From NCBI GenBank assembly GCA_011192085.1, contig DUEQ01000409.1, positions 1 through 7,461 on the forward strand: 7,461 nucleotides of DNA, written 5' to 3'. The position numbers were made by a program, and so were the translations under genes. The stretch's first letter is position 1. The number at the start of each line of letters is the position of its first letter. This document shows, piece by piece, positions 1 through 7,461 of this stretch. Source of the stretch: Caldilineae bacterium (GTDB lineage Bacteria > Chloroflexota > Anaerolineae > J102). The notes under the pieces were generated by a model. That model made no database searches, had not been told where the DNA came from, and was given only the letters and a program-made list of their open reading frames with translations.

Positions 1-22
1 ACGGGACCGTCGTAACAAAGAG

Positions 23-60
23 ATAAAATGAGCAGCGGCTTCGCCGTTACTCATTTTATT
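23..60. terminator. Bidirectional rho-independent terminator
   Basis: AAAATGAG (25-32) pairs with CTCATTTT (50-57). After one C/A mismatch, the inner arm A34-C39 pairs with G43-T48 through a G.T wobble and closes on a TTC loop. Flanking bases extend the stem outwards. The + strand continues ATTTTCC and the minus strand continues into TTTATCTCTTTG, so both directions carry a U-rich tail. It probably ends a gene entering from the left and insulates the + gene at 369. Confidence 0.85.
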
Positions 61-89
61 TTCCTATATCCTGCGGTCCGGGGCCCTTG

Positions 90-215
90 GGAATGCCGCG
101 TCTTCTTGGCGCCCCTTTGCTTTGGAATGCGGCACCCCGGTGCCGCTTTGCACCCAAAGGGGTGCCCGGGCACCGCCCACTCAAAGGCGCCCCGGTGCCT
201 TACGGTGATTCCGTA
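90..215. repeat. Cluster of GC-rich palindromes and imperfect tandem units
   Basis: Several palindromes lie within about 125 bases: GCGGCACC/GGTGCCGC (129-146), GCACCC-AAAG-GGGTGC (150-165), the perfect 14-base palindrome GGTGCCCGGGCACC (161-174), the near-copy GGCGCCCCGGTGCC (186-199), and TACGG/CCGTA (201-215). Two imperfect units, at 90-120 and 124-150, both begin with GGAATGC and end with CTTTGC. The 150-165 and 161-174 hairpins share bases and exclude each other. The cluster lies upstream of the predicted promoter, so it would not be in the mRNA of the oxidoreductase. It may be a REP-like extragenic palindromic element or remnant; its function is unknown. Confidence 0.6.
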
Positions 216-334
216 CCCGATCAGGCCTGCGCGAAGAACGAGGGAGGATGTTTCGAACAGCCCTCTCTAAGACCACCTACACAACGGATACCATCCCTTA
301 TGTCCCAATCGTAAAAGGACACAATAGCCGGGTA

Positions 335-343
335 TGTTATACT
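335..343 (+). promoter_or_regulatory. Extended -10 promoter of the oxidoreductase gene
   Basis: TGTTATACT contains a TG dinucleotide one base before TATACT (338-343), the extended -10 form of a housekeeping sigma promoter. No good -35 is seen 16-18 bases upstream, as is common for extended -10 promoters. Transcription would begin near 350, leaving a leader of about 19 bases before the ATG at 369. The same TGNTATACT string occurs ahead of lepA. Confidence 0.6.
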
Positions 344-355
344 TTTCCCCCACCC

Positions 356-361
356 GAGGAG
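356..361 (+). promoter_or_regulatory. Shine-Dalgarno deciding the start at 369
   Basis: GAGGAG is followed by a seven-base spacer and then ATG at 369, which is near-ideal spacing. The alternative ATG at 248, in the frame of the gene body, has its GGGAGG directly against the start codon and lies upstream of the predicted transcription start. Translation should therefore begin at 369. Confidence 0.7.
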
Positions 362-368
362 TACGGCC

Positions 369-3286
369 ATGCCCATCCATCTCCAAACGCTAACCGACGC
401 CCGAGGACTCCAAGAATTGCGCACGCGCTGCGGCGACGTACGCAGGCCGAGGTGCACTTCGACGCCTTCACCCGAGTACTGTACAGCACCGATGCCAGCA
501 TCTACCAGGTACTGCCCCTGGGGGTGGTCCTGCCCCGCACCGAGGAAGACTTGGTCACGGCCGTGGCCCTGGCCGCGGAACACGGCGTGCCCTTGCTGCC
601 CCGGGGCAGCGGCAGCAGCCTGGCCGGCCAGGCCGTGGGCCAAGCCGTGGTGCTGGATACCAGCAAGTACCTGAACCGGATCCTGGAGGTACACCCCGAA
701 GAGCGGGTGGTTGTGGTCCAGCCCGGCGTAGTGCTGGAACACCTCAATCACCACCTGCGGGCCTACGGCCTGATGTTCGGCCCCGACCCCGCGTCCGCAG
801 AGCGGGCCACCTTAGGGGGCATGGCCGGAAACAACAGCACCGGCGCGCACTCTATCCTGTACGGCATGACCGTGGACAACGTGCTGGCCCTGGACGTGGT
901 CCTGGCCGACGGCACCCCGGCTCGCTTCGAGGCCGTAGACGGCCGAACCTTAGCAGCCCGGGCCCGGGGTCAAGGCCCGGAGGCCCGGCTGTACCGGGAC
1001 ATCCCCGCCATCATCCGGGAGGTGGCCGAAGAAATCCAGACCCGCTTCCCCAAACATTGGCGGCGCAGTAGCGGTTACAACCTCAACTACCTGCTCCAGG
1101 GTCTGGCTGAGGACCGCTTCAATCTGGCCGAGGTGGTGGTAGGCTCCGAAGGCACCCTGGCCGTGGTACGTCGGCTCACCTTGCGTCTGGTGGAACGACC
1201 CGCGCACACGGGCCTGTGCGTGGTCCACTGCGACAACCTGATTCAAGCCATGCACGTGAACGTGGCCGCGCTGGAGTGCTGTGCCCCTTCCGCGGTGGAG
1301 CTTATGGACCGCTTCCTGCTGGACCTGGCCCGGCAGGTCCCCGCGTACGCGCGACAGATGGGTTTCGTGCAGGGAAACCCCGAAGCCCTCATGGTGGTGG
1401 AGTTCTACGGCGAAAGCGAAGCCGAGATTGTGCGCAAAATCGAACACCTGGAAACCCACCTGCGCCGACGGGGCCTGGCCCACACCTTTAGGCGGGCCCT
1501 TTCGCCTGAAGATCAAGCCCGGGTGTGGTACGTGCGCAAAGTCGGCCTGGGCCTGATGATGGGCATCCGGGGGGATTTCAAACCCATCCCCTTCATCGAA
1601 GACGTGGCCGTGCCACCCGAACGGCTGCCCGATTACGTGCAGGACATCCTGGACCTCATGCGGCGGTTCGACACTCGGGTGGCCATGTACGCGCACGCGA
1701 GCGCGGGGTGCCTGCACATCCGCCCCCTCATCAACCTCAAGGACGCGGCCGAAGTGCGCAAGATGGCCGAGATCGCGGATGCCGTGGCCGACCTGGCCCT
1801 GAAGTACGGCGGCGCGATGAGCGGCGAGCACGGCGACGGCCTGGCCCGTTCCCAGTTCAACGAACGCCTCTTTGGGCCGGTCCTCTACCAGGCCATGCGC
1901 CGCATCAAAGCCGCCTTCGACCCCGAAGGCCGGTTGAACCCCGGCAAAGTGGTAGACGCGCCTCCCATGACGGAGCATCTGCGCTACGGCCCCGACTACC
2001 GGGTACGGGCCTTCCCCGTCCGCCTCAACTGGGACGACTTTTTGGGCTTCCACCGCGCGGTGGAGCAGTGCAATGGCGCGGGCGTGTGTCGCAAAATCGC
2101 CGTGGGCACCATGTGTCCCACCTTCATGGCCACCCGCAATGAGGCCGACAGCACCCGGGGCCGGGCCAACGCGCTACGAGCCTGGCTCAGCGGCAAACCC
2201 CTGACCCCGGACGACCACCAGGTCTACCAGGTGCTCAAACTGTGCATCGGTTGCAAGGCCTGCAAGGCGGAATGCCCCTCCGCGGTGGACATGAACAAAA
2301 TCAAGACCGAGTGGACCGCCTGGTACTACGACCGGTACGGCCTGCCCTTGCGCAACCGCCTCATGGGCCACATCCACCGGGTGAACGGGCTGCTGTCACC
2401 CTTCTGGTGGTTGGTGAACCCGGTCATGGCCTCCCGCCTCTTCCGTCACACCGTGGGCCGGCTTCTGGGGATTCACCCCAACCGGAAACTTCCTCCCCTG
2501 GCCCCGCAGAGCTTCCTCCGATGGTGGCGCAGCCGTCCCCAACCCCGGCGGGAAGCCCCCCGGGGACCCGTGGTCCTCTTCCCCGACACCTTTATGACCT
2601 ACAACCACCCGGAAGTGGGCCGAGCCGCGGTCCAGGTGCTGGAGGCCGCGGGCTTTCAGGTGGTGGTCCCGGAAAAGCGGGTGTGCTGTGGGCGTCCCCT
2701 GCTTTCCCAGGGGATGCTGGAGACGGCCCGGAAGCACGCGGCCCATAATGTGGCCCTGTTGGTCGAATACGCGCGCGCGGGCGTGCCCATCGTAGGTCTG
2801 GAGCCCTCCTGCATCCTGACCATCCGGGACGAGTACCCCGATCTGGTCCCCGGAGAAGACGCGGACCTGGTGGCCCGCCACGCGCTGACCCTGGACGAAT
2901 TCCTGGCCCGGCTGGTGGAAGAAGACCCTGAAGCCCTGCCCGTGCGTCCTCCGGAGGGACCGGTGTACGTGCACGTGCACTGCCACCAGAAAGCCCTGGT
3001 GGGACCGGAACCCACCCTGCGCCTGCTCCAGGCCCTGGGCGCCGAGGTGCGCTACATCGACGCGGGGTGCTGTGGTATGGCGGGTTCCTTCGGCTACGAG
3101 GCCGAGCACTACGACCTGAGCGTGCGCATCGCGGCGGACCGGCTGCTCCCTGCCTTGCAGGAGGCTCCCCAAGAGACCCTGGTGGTGGCCAGCGGCACCT
3201 CCTGCCGGCACCAAATTGAGGATTTAACCAACCGCCAACCCCTGCACCTGGCCGAACTGCTGGCCGGAGGGTTGAACGGGTCATAG
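369..3286 (+). CDS. FAD-binding and (Fe-S)-binding D-2-hydroxyacid dehydrogenase (GlcD/GlpC-like fusion), apparent frameshift near 428
   Basis: This is a flavin oxidoreductase expected to oxidise a D-2-hydroxyacid (D-lactate or D-2-hydroxyglutarate, as in YdiJ-type enzymes) and to pass electrons through Fe-S centres to a membrane carrier. The substrate is inferred from the family. The best start (ATG 369) reads frame 3 for 20 codons, while the body is in frame 2 from 428 on. Numbering below is for the joined 972-residue product. Residues 80-88 (GSGSSLAGQ) and about 139-166 (PDPASAERATLGG and following) form the FAD site; VVGSEGTL lies near 258-265. HASAGCLHIRP (443-453) and GEHGDG (486-491) are the FAD-oxidase C-terminal active-site motifs. 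Cysteines 568, 574, 583 and 626, 629, 632, 636 (CIGCKACKAECP) are the cluster ligands. Two CCG domains carry Cys773-774 and Cys901-902. The length matches the fusion family. No membrane segment is evident. If the frameshift is ignored, an open frame with an unlike N-terminus runs from 248. Confidence 0.9.
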
Positions 3287-3404
3287 GGGAAAGGGCCGTA
3301 GGTTCCCCGCGGGATGCCCGACCCCAATACCCTCCTCCACCAACGCCACGAGCAAGACGGAAACGGACCGGCGAAGCGTGACCCCCATAGTCTCCCTGCG
3401 TGGC

Positions 3405-5261
3405 TCATGTACCACCCGCCTGGCGGGCTTTTTCCTCCATTTCCAGGAGAATGCGGGCCACTTCGGCCAGGGCCACCCGTTGCTTCCGGTAGAAATCGGC
3501 CTCGGAAAGGGCCAGACGCAGGGCAATGTCCCGCACCTTGCGACCCTGGAAGAACTTCATCTCCAAAATGTTGTACAGCAACCACTCCGCGGTAAAGCGC
3601 CGCTCGCCGGGCGGACGCAATTGCTCGATGGCCTCCTGAAGCACGGCGCGCAGACCCTGGACCACGTTACCGTCGTAGCGCGCCGCGGCTTGTTGCACCA
3701 CCTTCCAGCGTAAGAGGGGGTTGTCACGAAGCTTGGGACCACCCCAGTAGTGCTTGAGGGCATCCCGAACCCATTGGAACACCTCACCCGTGGGGGGGAG
3801 TTCCTCTTCAGACACCAAAGCCTGACGGCGATCAAAACGGGCCACGGCGCGCAAGCGGGGCAACAGGGTGGATGGCTGCACCAGGGTTTGCAGGGAAGTG
3901 AGCACCTGTCGGGAACGCTGCCACTCCTGCAAGGCCAACACGGCCCGCGCGGCGACCGCGTCCAGCACGTCCCGGTCATCCTCCGTCAACGTCCCTTTCC
4001 GGCGAGGGAAAATGAGCATCCCCAAGAGCACTCCTGATGTGGGGTCGTGCAAAGCCCGCACCCAGTACCCATCCCACACGAAATAACCTGGTCCGTTCGT
4101 GGGTGGCTCCAACGCAGGCCGGGGTAAATCGAGCCAATCGCCAATGGTGACCAACAGGCGGGGCTCGTCTTCTTCAAAAGCCACCAACAGGGCCTGGTCC
4201 ACCCGTAGTTGGTCGCATACCACCCCCAACAAGGCCTCCAGGAACTGGCGCAGGTCTTGCGGTGTGAACAAGCGCTCGCCGATGTGGGCCAACAAGTCCG
4301 CGGCCGGGTCATGCGCCGAGCCCAGACGTTCCAACCAGGGGAGGATAAGGCCGATAAAGTAGCTGGTGAGCAACAAGGTCACCACCAGGGCCAGAGGCAC
4401 CCACAATCCATACGTCTCGCCAAAGGCGACCAGACCCCACTGTCGAGCCAACGTCGCGGCGGCCAAAGCCAGGGAAACGGTCACCGGACCCCGCAACACC
4501 CATCGCAACAACCGCTGCTGTACCAGACGGTCGGGCAGCGCCACACCAAAGAAGGCCGCGGCATAGGCCATCAGGAAGAGCAAGGTCCCCACCACCATTT
4601 GATTGAGGGTCCCCAAAAGCCAGAACAGCCCTACCCACCGTCCGGCCAGAGCTTCCCCAAAGGTCAAATAGGGAAAAGAACCCACGGCGATGGCCCATGC
4701 ACCGGCCAACAGATAGGCCAGCCGTCGTCGGGAGACCCGCACCACAGTGCGGCGATAAGCCCGCCAAAGGTTGACCAGGGCAAACACCATGACCACGGTA
4801 TAAAACAGGATGAAAACCCCGGCCCAGGGACCGGCCCGGAAGTGGGGTGCAGGTGTCTCCCAAAAGGCCCCCAGAATGAGCTCCCCGGGCCACCACATGG
4901 TCAAAGCAAATCCCATTCCCAAAAGGTAGGCCCCTCGCACGGCCCAAAGGCGTCGCCCTCGGGAGGGTCGCCCCGTCAATGCCAGCACCGCGTCGGAAAA
5001 ATGGAGCAATGTGGCGGGAAGGAAAGCCAGCCCGGTCCAGAGCACCCGTAACCAGAGGATATTGAGCTCGGGGGTTTCCGCCACATTGGCGAGGGCTTCA
5101 CCACCATATAGCGGAACCAGCACCAACAAGACCAACGAGAAAGCACGGGCCACCCGAACCCGCAAATTGAAGGTCAGGGTGTAGAGCCACAGGCCCGCCG
5201 CGGCTATGCCAATGGCTGCGGCCAGAATCGCATTTAGCGTATGGAGAAACGAGAGGAACAT
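3405..5261 (-). CDS. Polytopic membrane sensor with GAF domain and C-terminal helix-turn-helix (probable membrane-anchored regulator)
   Basis: I do not recognise a named gene. The 618-residue product starts at the ATG at 5261 (MFLSFLHTLN...), which directly opens a membrane region. The open frame continues upstream into the lepA 3' end, but that part is not protein-like. About nine hydrophobic segments lie near residues 7-30, 39-58, 69-92, 106-128, 145-167, 182-200, 209-240, 257-273 and 283-308, resembling the N-terminal 7TM sensor modules of bacterial signalling proteins. A GAF-like domain follows (about 325-447), ending in a helix (DRDVLDAVAARAVLALQEW). After a linker, residues about 515-610 are helical, with a sigma-region-4-like helix-turn-helix at about 574-605 (KVRDIALRLALSEADFYRKQ). 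No histidine kinase H, N or G boxes, GGDEF, EAL or PP2C motifs are visible. It probably senses a membrane or small-molecule signal and binds DNA from the membrane. It lies 32 bases after lepA and is probably co-transcribed. Its Shine-Dalgarno is weak (TTGGGTG), and a TTG three codons upstream (L-G-A-M) is an alternative start. Confidence 0.75.
   Translation of the reverse strand: MFLSFLHTLNAILAAAIGIAAAGLWLYTLTFNLRVRVARAFSLVLLVLVPLYGGEALANVAETPELNILWLRVLWTGLAFLPATLLHFSDAVLALTGRPSRGRRLWAVRGAYLLGMGFALTMWWPGELILGAFWETPAPHFRAGPWAGVFILFYTVVMVFALVNLWRAYRRTVVRVSRRRLAYLLAGAWAIAVGSFPYLTFGEALAGRWVGLFWLLGTLNQMVVGTLLFLMAYAAAFFGVALPDRLVQQRLLRWVLRGPVTVSLALAAATLARQWGLVAFGETYGLWVPLALVVTLLLTSYFIGLILPWLERLGSAHDPAADLLAHIGERLFTPQDLRQFLEALLGVVCDQLRVDQALLVAFEEDEPRLLVTIGDWLDLPRPALEPPTNGPGYFVWDGYWVRALHDPTSGVLLGMLIFPRRKGTLTEDDRDVLDAVAARAVLALQEWQRSRQVLTSLQTLVQPSTLLPRLRAVARFDRRQALVSEEELPPTGEVFQWVRDALKHYWGGPKLRDNPLLRWKVVQQAAARYDGNVVQGLRAVLQEAIEQLRPPGERRFTAEWLLYNILEMKFFQGRKVRDIALRLALSEADFYRKQRVALAEVARILLEMEEKARQAGGT
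3415..3434 (+). terminator. Rho-independent terminator of the oxidoreductase gene, inside the convergent gene
   Basis: CCCGC (3415-3419), loop CTG and GCGGG (3423-3427) are followed by CTTTTTCC on the + strand. The stem is short but all G:C. It lies about 130 bases past the + stop codon and overlaps the last codons of the minus-strand regulator gene, encoding part of its ARQAGG tail. On the minus strand the hairpin is not followed by a U tract, so it should act on the + transcript only. No clear terminator for the minus-strand unit was found in 3287-3404, where only a weak GGGGAA/TTCCCC hairpin (3286-3308) without a U tract is seen. Confidence 0.6.
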
Positions 5262-5293
5262 GGCACCCAATGGCGAAGGATAGAGGAAGATGC

Positions 5294-7114
5294 CTAAGCT
5301 TCCTCGGTGTCTCCGACCTGAAGCACCGCCCAAAAGGCTTCCTGTGGAATTTCCACCTTGCCCACCATCTTGAGCCGTTTTTTGCCCCGCTTCTGACGCT
5401 CCAACAATTTCTTCTTGCGCGTCACATCCCCGCCATAGCATTTAGCCAGCACATCTTTGCGCAAGGCCTTGACGTTGGCCCGGGCGATGATTTTGCCGTC
5501 GGCCGCGGCCTGAATGGGCACGGTGAAGAGCTGCCGGGGAATGAGGTCCTTCAGTTTGGACACCAGTTTCTGACCTACCCGGTACGCGTGCTCCCGGGCC
5601 ACAATCATGGCCAGGGCATCCACCGGCTCCTTATTGACCAACACGTCCAACTTGACCAGATCACCGGGACGGTAGCCAATGAGCTGATAATCGAGGGACG
5701 CATATCCCCGGGTGCGGGACTTGAGCTGGTCGAAAAAGTCCACGATGAGCTCGGCCAAAGGCATGTCAATGTGCAAGACCACCCGGTCCGGAGAGGGGTG
5801 CTCCTGGTCCTTCAAAACCCCTCGCCGCTTGGTGACCAGGTCCATCACAGGACCGTAGAACGCCAATGGGGTGTAAATCTGAACGTCTACCCACGGCTCT
5901 CGGATTTCGGCTATCCGGTCCCGGGGGGGCAACTCCGCGGGCGTACGCACCCTCTGCACCGAACCATCTTTGAGCACCACCTCGTACTCCACCGAGGGCG
6001 CGGTCACCAAAATATCCAGGTTGTACTCCCGTTCCAGGCGTTCCTGCACGATTTCCATATGGAACATGCCCAGGAATCCACATCGAAAGCCCGCGCCCAA
6101 GGCTTGGGAATGCTCCGGCTCGAAGATCAGAGCGGCATCATTGAGCTGGAGCTTGGCCAGGGCATCTCGTAAGTCTTCATAATCCTCGGGGTTCACGGGG
6201 TAAATGCTGGCAAAGACCATGGGTTTGGGGTGCCGGTAACCGGGCAGGGGTTCCGCCGCGGGACGCTGTTGGTGGGTCAGGGTGTCCCCCACGCGACAGT
6301 CCTGCACCGTCTTCAACCCCGTGGCCACGTAGCCCACCTCACCCGTGTTCAACGCTTGGGTCGGCCTCATCTCAGGCGTGAAGACCCCAATCTCCACGGC
6401 TTCAAACTCCGCGCCCCCGGCCATGAGCTTCAAGGCATCCCGATGGCGGATACTGCCGTCCACCACCCGGACATAAGCCACCACCCCTTTGTAGGGATCG
6501 TAATGGGAATCGAAAATCAAGGCCCGCAAAGGCGCGTCCGGGGCACCGGAGGGCGGCGGCACCCGTTCCACAATGGCCTCCAGGACTTGGTCCACATGGA
6601 GACCTTCCTTGGCGGAGATGTGGATGACCTCTTTGGGATCCACGCCCAAAAGTTCGGCCACCTCGCGCGCCACCTCATCGGGCCGGGCCGCGGGCAAGTC
6701 GATTTTGTTCACCACCGGGATGATTTCCAGATCGGCTTCCAGGGCCGCATAGAGATGGGCAATGGTCTGGGCCTCAATGCCCTGGGTGGCATCCACCACC
6801 AACACCGCGCCCTCACACGCAGCCAGCGCTCGACTGACTTCATAACCAAAGTCCACGTGCCCCGGCGTATCAATCAGGTTGAGGACATACGTCTTTCCAT
6901 CCTTCGCGGTATACGTCATGCGCACCGCGGAGGCTTTGATGGTCACGCCCCGCTCCCGCTCCAGATCCATGCTGTCCAGCACCTGCTCCACCGTCACATC
7001 GGGCGGGAGGGTGCCCGTCATCTGGAGCAGGCGGTCGGCTAAGGTGGATTTACCGTGATCAATATGTGCGATAATGCAAAAATTCCGGATATGCTCTTGC
7101 ATCGCTTCCGCCAT
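5294..7114 (-). CDS. lepA: Elongation factor 4 (LepA), ribosomal back-translocase-type GTPase
   Basis: LepA/EF4 is a ribosome-binding translational GTPase implicated in ribosome biogenesis and in rescue of stalled or mistranslocated ribosomes. It acts in the cytoplasm and at the membrane. With the start at 7114 the product has 606 residues, the usual length for the family. The GTPase motifs are complete: G1 AHIDHGKST (16-24), G2 RGVTI (55-59), G3 DTPGH with the catalytic-type His86 (82-86), G4 NKID (136-139) and G5 SAK (167-169). The C-terminus has the LepA-specific domain: [20 protein letters not shown] and, just after, [11 protein letters not shown]. The start is uncertain. ATG 7102 gives MQEHIRNFC, the usual family N-terminus, and GTG 7138 is preceded by GGAAGAAGG. 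No candidate has an ideal Shine-Dalgarno. The open frame reaches 7225, but that extension crosses the promoter. lepA is the first gene of the minus-strand unit, and its stop lies 32 bases from the membrane regulator start. Confidence 0.97.
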   Translation of the reverse strand: MAEAMQEHIRNFCIIAHIDHGKSTLADRLLQMTGTLPPDVTVEQVLDSMDLERERGVTIKASAVRMTYTAKDGKTYVLNLIDTPGHVDFGYEVSRALAACEGAVLVVDATQGIEAQTIAHLYAALEADLEIIPVVNKIDLPAARPDEVAREVAELLGVDPKEVIHISAKEGLHVDQVLEAIVERVPPPSGAPDAPLRALIFDSHYDPYKGVVAYVRVVDGSIRHRDALKLMAGGAEFEAVEIGVFTPEMRPTQALNTGEVGYVATGLKTVQDCRVGDTLTHQQRPAAEPLPGYRHPKPMVFASIYPVNPEDYEDLRDALAKLQLNDAALIFEPEHSQALGAGFRCGFLGMFHMEIVQERLEREYNLDILVTAPSVEYEVVLKDGSVQRVRTPAELPPRDRIAEIREPWVDVQIYTPLAFYGPVMDLVTKRRGVLKDQEHPSPDRVVLHIDMPLAELIVDFFDQLKSRTRGYASLDYQLIGYRPGDLVKLDVLVNKEPVDALAMIVAREHAYRVGQKLVSKLKDLIPRQLFTVPIQAAADGKIIARANVKALRKDVLAKCYGGDVTRKKKLLERQKRGKKRLKMVGKVEIPQEAFWAVLQVGDTEEA

Positions 7115-7180
7115 CAAAACCACAGGACGGTTCTGCACCCTTCTTCCGACCGGGTCGAACACCGAGTGTATGCATAGGGG

Positions 7181-7189
7181 AGTATACCA
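7181..7189 (-). promoter_or_regulatory. Extended -10 promoter of lepA
   Basis: Read on the minus strand this is TGGTATACT, an extended -10 (TG, one base, TATACT). A TTGACC resembling a -35 (7201-7206) is only 14 bases upstream, shorter than the usual 16-18, so the promoter may rely on the extended -10. Transcription would begin near 7174, giving a leader of about 60 bases before the ATG at 7114. Confidence 0.6.
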
Positions 7190-7299
7190 AACCCCATGCC
7201 GGTCAAAACCCTTCTTCCGTCCCATACCATCGAAGAACCTTTCGACTTGCGCCGGGTTGTCTCAACGCATGTCGGAACGGCACGCAAAATGGGGGAAGG

Positions 7300-7338
7300 A
7301 AAAACGAAAGGGGACACGGCGGAACCGCCATATCCCCT
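7300..7338 (-). terminator. Leftward rho-independent terminator of an unseen operon to the right
   Basis: AGGGGA (7309-7314) pairs with TCCCCT (7333-7338). After an interrupted step, GGCG (7318-7321) pairs with CGCC (7326-7329). On the minus strand the hairpin is followed by TT-CG-TTTTT (7308-7300). The tail favours leftward transcription, so a gene on the minus strand beyond the right edge probably ends before this point. This separates it from lepA, which has its own promoter at 7181-7189. Confidence 0.75.
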
Positions 7339-7351
7339 CTTGCCTTCATCT

Positions 7352-7386
7352 CAACACCCTGGCGGGCATTTTTTGTTTTAGAACCT
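7352..7386 (+). repeat. Direct repeat, copy 1 (terminator-like)
   Basis: This copy contains GGCGGGCATTTTTTGTTTT followed by AGAACCT, and matches copy 2 with about five substitutions and one extra T. Most changes are transitions. The local hairpin is weak here (CCC/GGG only), so it looks like a decayed version of the terminator in copy 2. TGGCGG (7360-7365) could alternatively pair at a distance with CCGCCA (7325-7330). Confidence 0.6.
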
Positions 7387-7427
7387 GGGTCTACCTGCCC
7401 GGGCTGGGCCCTAATGCAACGTTGTCG

Positions 7428-7461
7428 CAATGCCCTTGCGGGCATTTTTGTTTTGGAACCC
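7428..7461 (+). repeat. Direct repeat, copy 2, reaching the window edge
   Basis: This copy begins 76 bases after copy 1 and contains GCGGGCATTTTTGTTTT followed by GGAACCC. It reaches the last base of the window, so the repeat may be longer and further copies may follow. The sequence between the copies is not related to either copy, and it includes the palindrome GCCCGGGC (7397-7404) and CAACGTTG (7418-7425). Confidence 0.6.
7429..7449 (+). terminator. Rho-independent terminator-like hairpin, + strand
   Basis: AATGCCC (7429-7435), loop TTGC, and GGGCATT (7440-7446) form a seven-pair stem running into TTTTTG and then TTTT. It has the form of a + strand terminator, but no + gene is visible between lepA and this point. 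It could end a small unannotated RNA, block antisense transcription, or be part of a repeated element. Confidence 0.55.

Larger units (their letters stand above)
1..368. other. Noncoding region upstream of the FAD/Fe-S oxidoreductase gene
   Basis: This stretch holds no gene I can support. It contains, in order, a bidirectional terminator (23-60), a palindrome-rich cluster (about 90-215), a small hairpin (TACGG 201-205 with CCGTA 211-215), a spacer of about 120 bases with no clear signal, a promoter -10 (335-343) and a ribosome binding site (356-361). The first 22 bases could be the 3' end of a + gene entering from the left: all three frames reach a stop by base 31. Too little is present to choose a frame. 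Confidence 0.6.
7115..7461. other. Noncoding region upstream of lepA
   Basis: No supported gene lies here. Reading away from lepA, it holds a leader of about 60 bases, the lepA extended -10 promoter (7181-7189), about 110 bases with no clear signal, a leftward terminator (7300-7338), and two direct repeats (7352-7386 and 7428-7461), the second with a + strand terminator hairpin. The short open frames crossing the region lack ribosome sites and run through the promoter or the hairpins. Confidence 0.6.

Overview
The window is GC-rich and has a bacterial layout: one gene on the + strand (369-3286) converging on a two-gene minus-strand unit (7114 down to 3405). The style of the proteins suggests a member of the Chloroflexota (Anaerolineae or relatives), possibly thermophilic. 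In particular, a polytopic membrane sensor ends in a helix-turn-helix instead of a kinase. This taxonomic call rests on recognition only and is tentative.

Left edge (1-368): a strong bidirectional terminator at 23-60, then a dense cluster of GC-rich palindromes at about 90-215, then a compact promoter (extended -10 TGTTATACT at 335-343) and a well-spaced Shine-Dalgarno (GAGGAG, 356-361) for an ATG at 369. The + gene encodes a two-part flavin and iron-sulfur oxidoreductase: a GlcD-like FAD oxidase fused to a ferredoxin domain and two CCG domains. It probably oxidises a D-2-hydroxyacid such as D-lactate or D-2-hydroxyglutarate and passes electrons towards the respiratory chain. The well-supported start is in a different frame from the body of the gene. 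One missing base near 428 would join the two frames exactly, so there is either a recent frameshift, a sequence error, or an unusual start.

Centre and right: lepA (elongation factor 4, a translational GTPase) is transcribed leftwards from an extended -10 promoter at 7181-7189. After a gap of 32 bases it is followed by a gene for a membrane protein with about nine transmembrane segments, a GAF domain and a C-terminal helix-turn-helix. This second protein looks like a membrane-anchored one-component transcription regulator, and it is the least conventional coding sequence here. A + strand terminator for the oxidoreductase lies inside the 3' end of this convergent gene.

Right edge (7115-7461): noncoding. 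It holds the lepA promoter, a strong leftward terminator that closes an unseen operon to the right, and two 34-35 base direct repeats 76 bases apart, of which the second forms a + strand terminator-like hairpin. No CRISPR array, tRNA, rRNA, transposase or defence gene was recognised. The window is mostly ordinary housekeeping DNA, with its interest in the regulator, the frameshifted gene start and the two structured intergenic regions.
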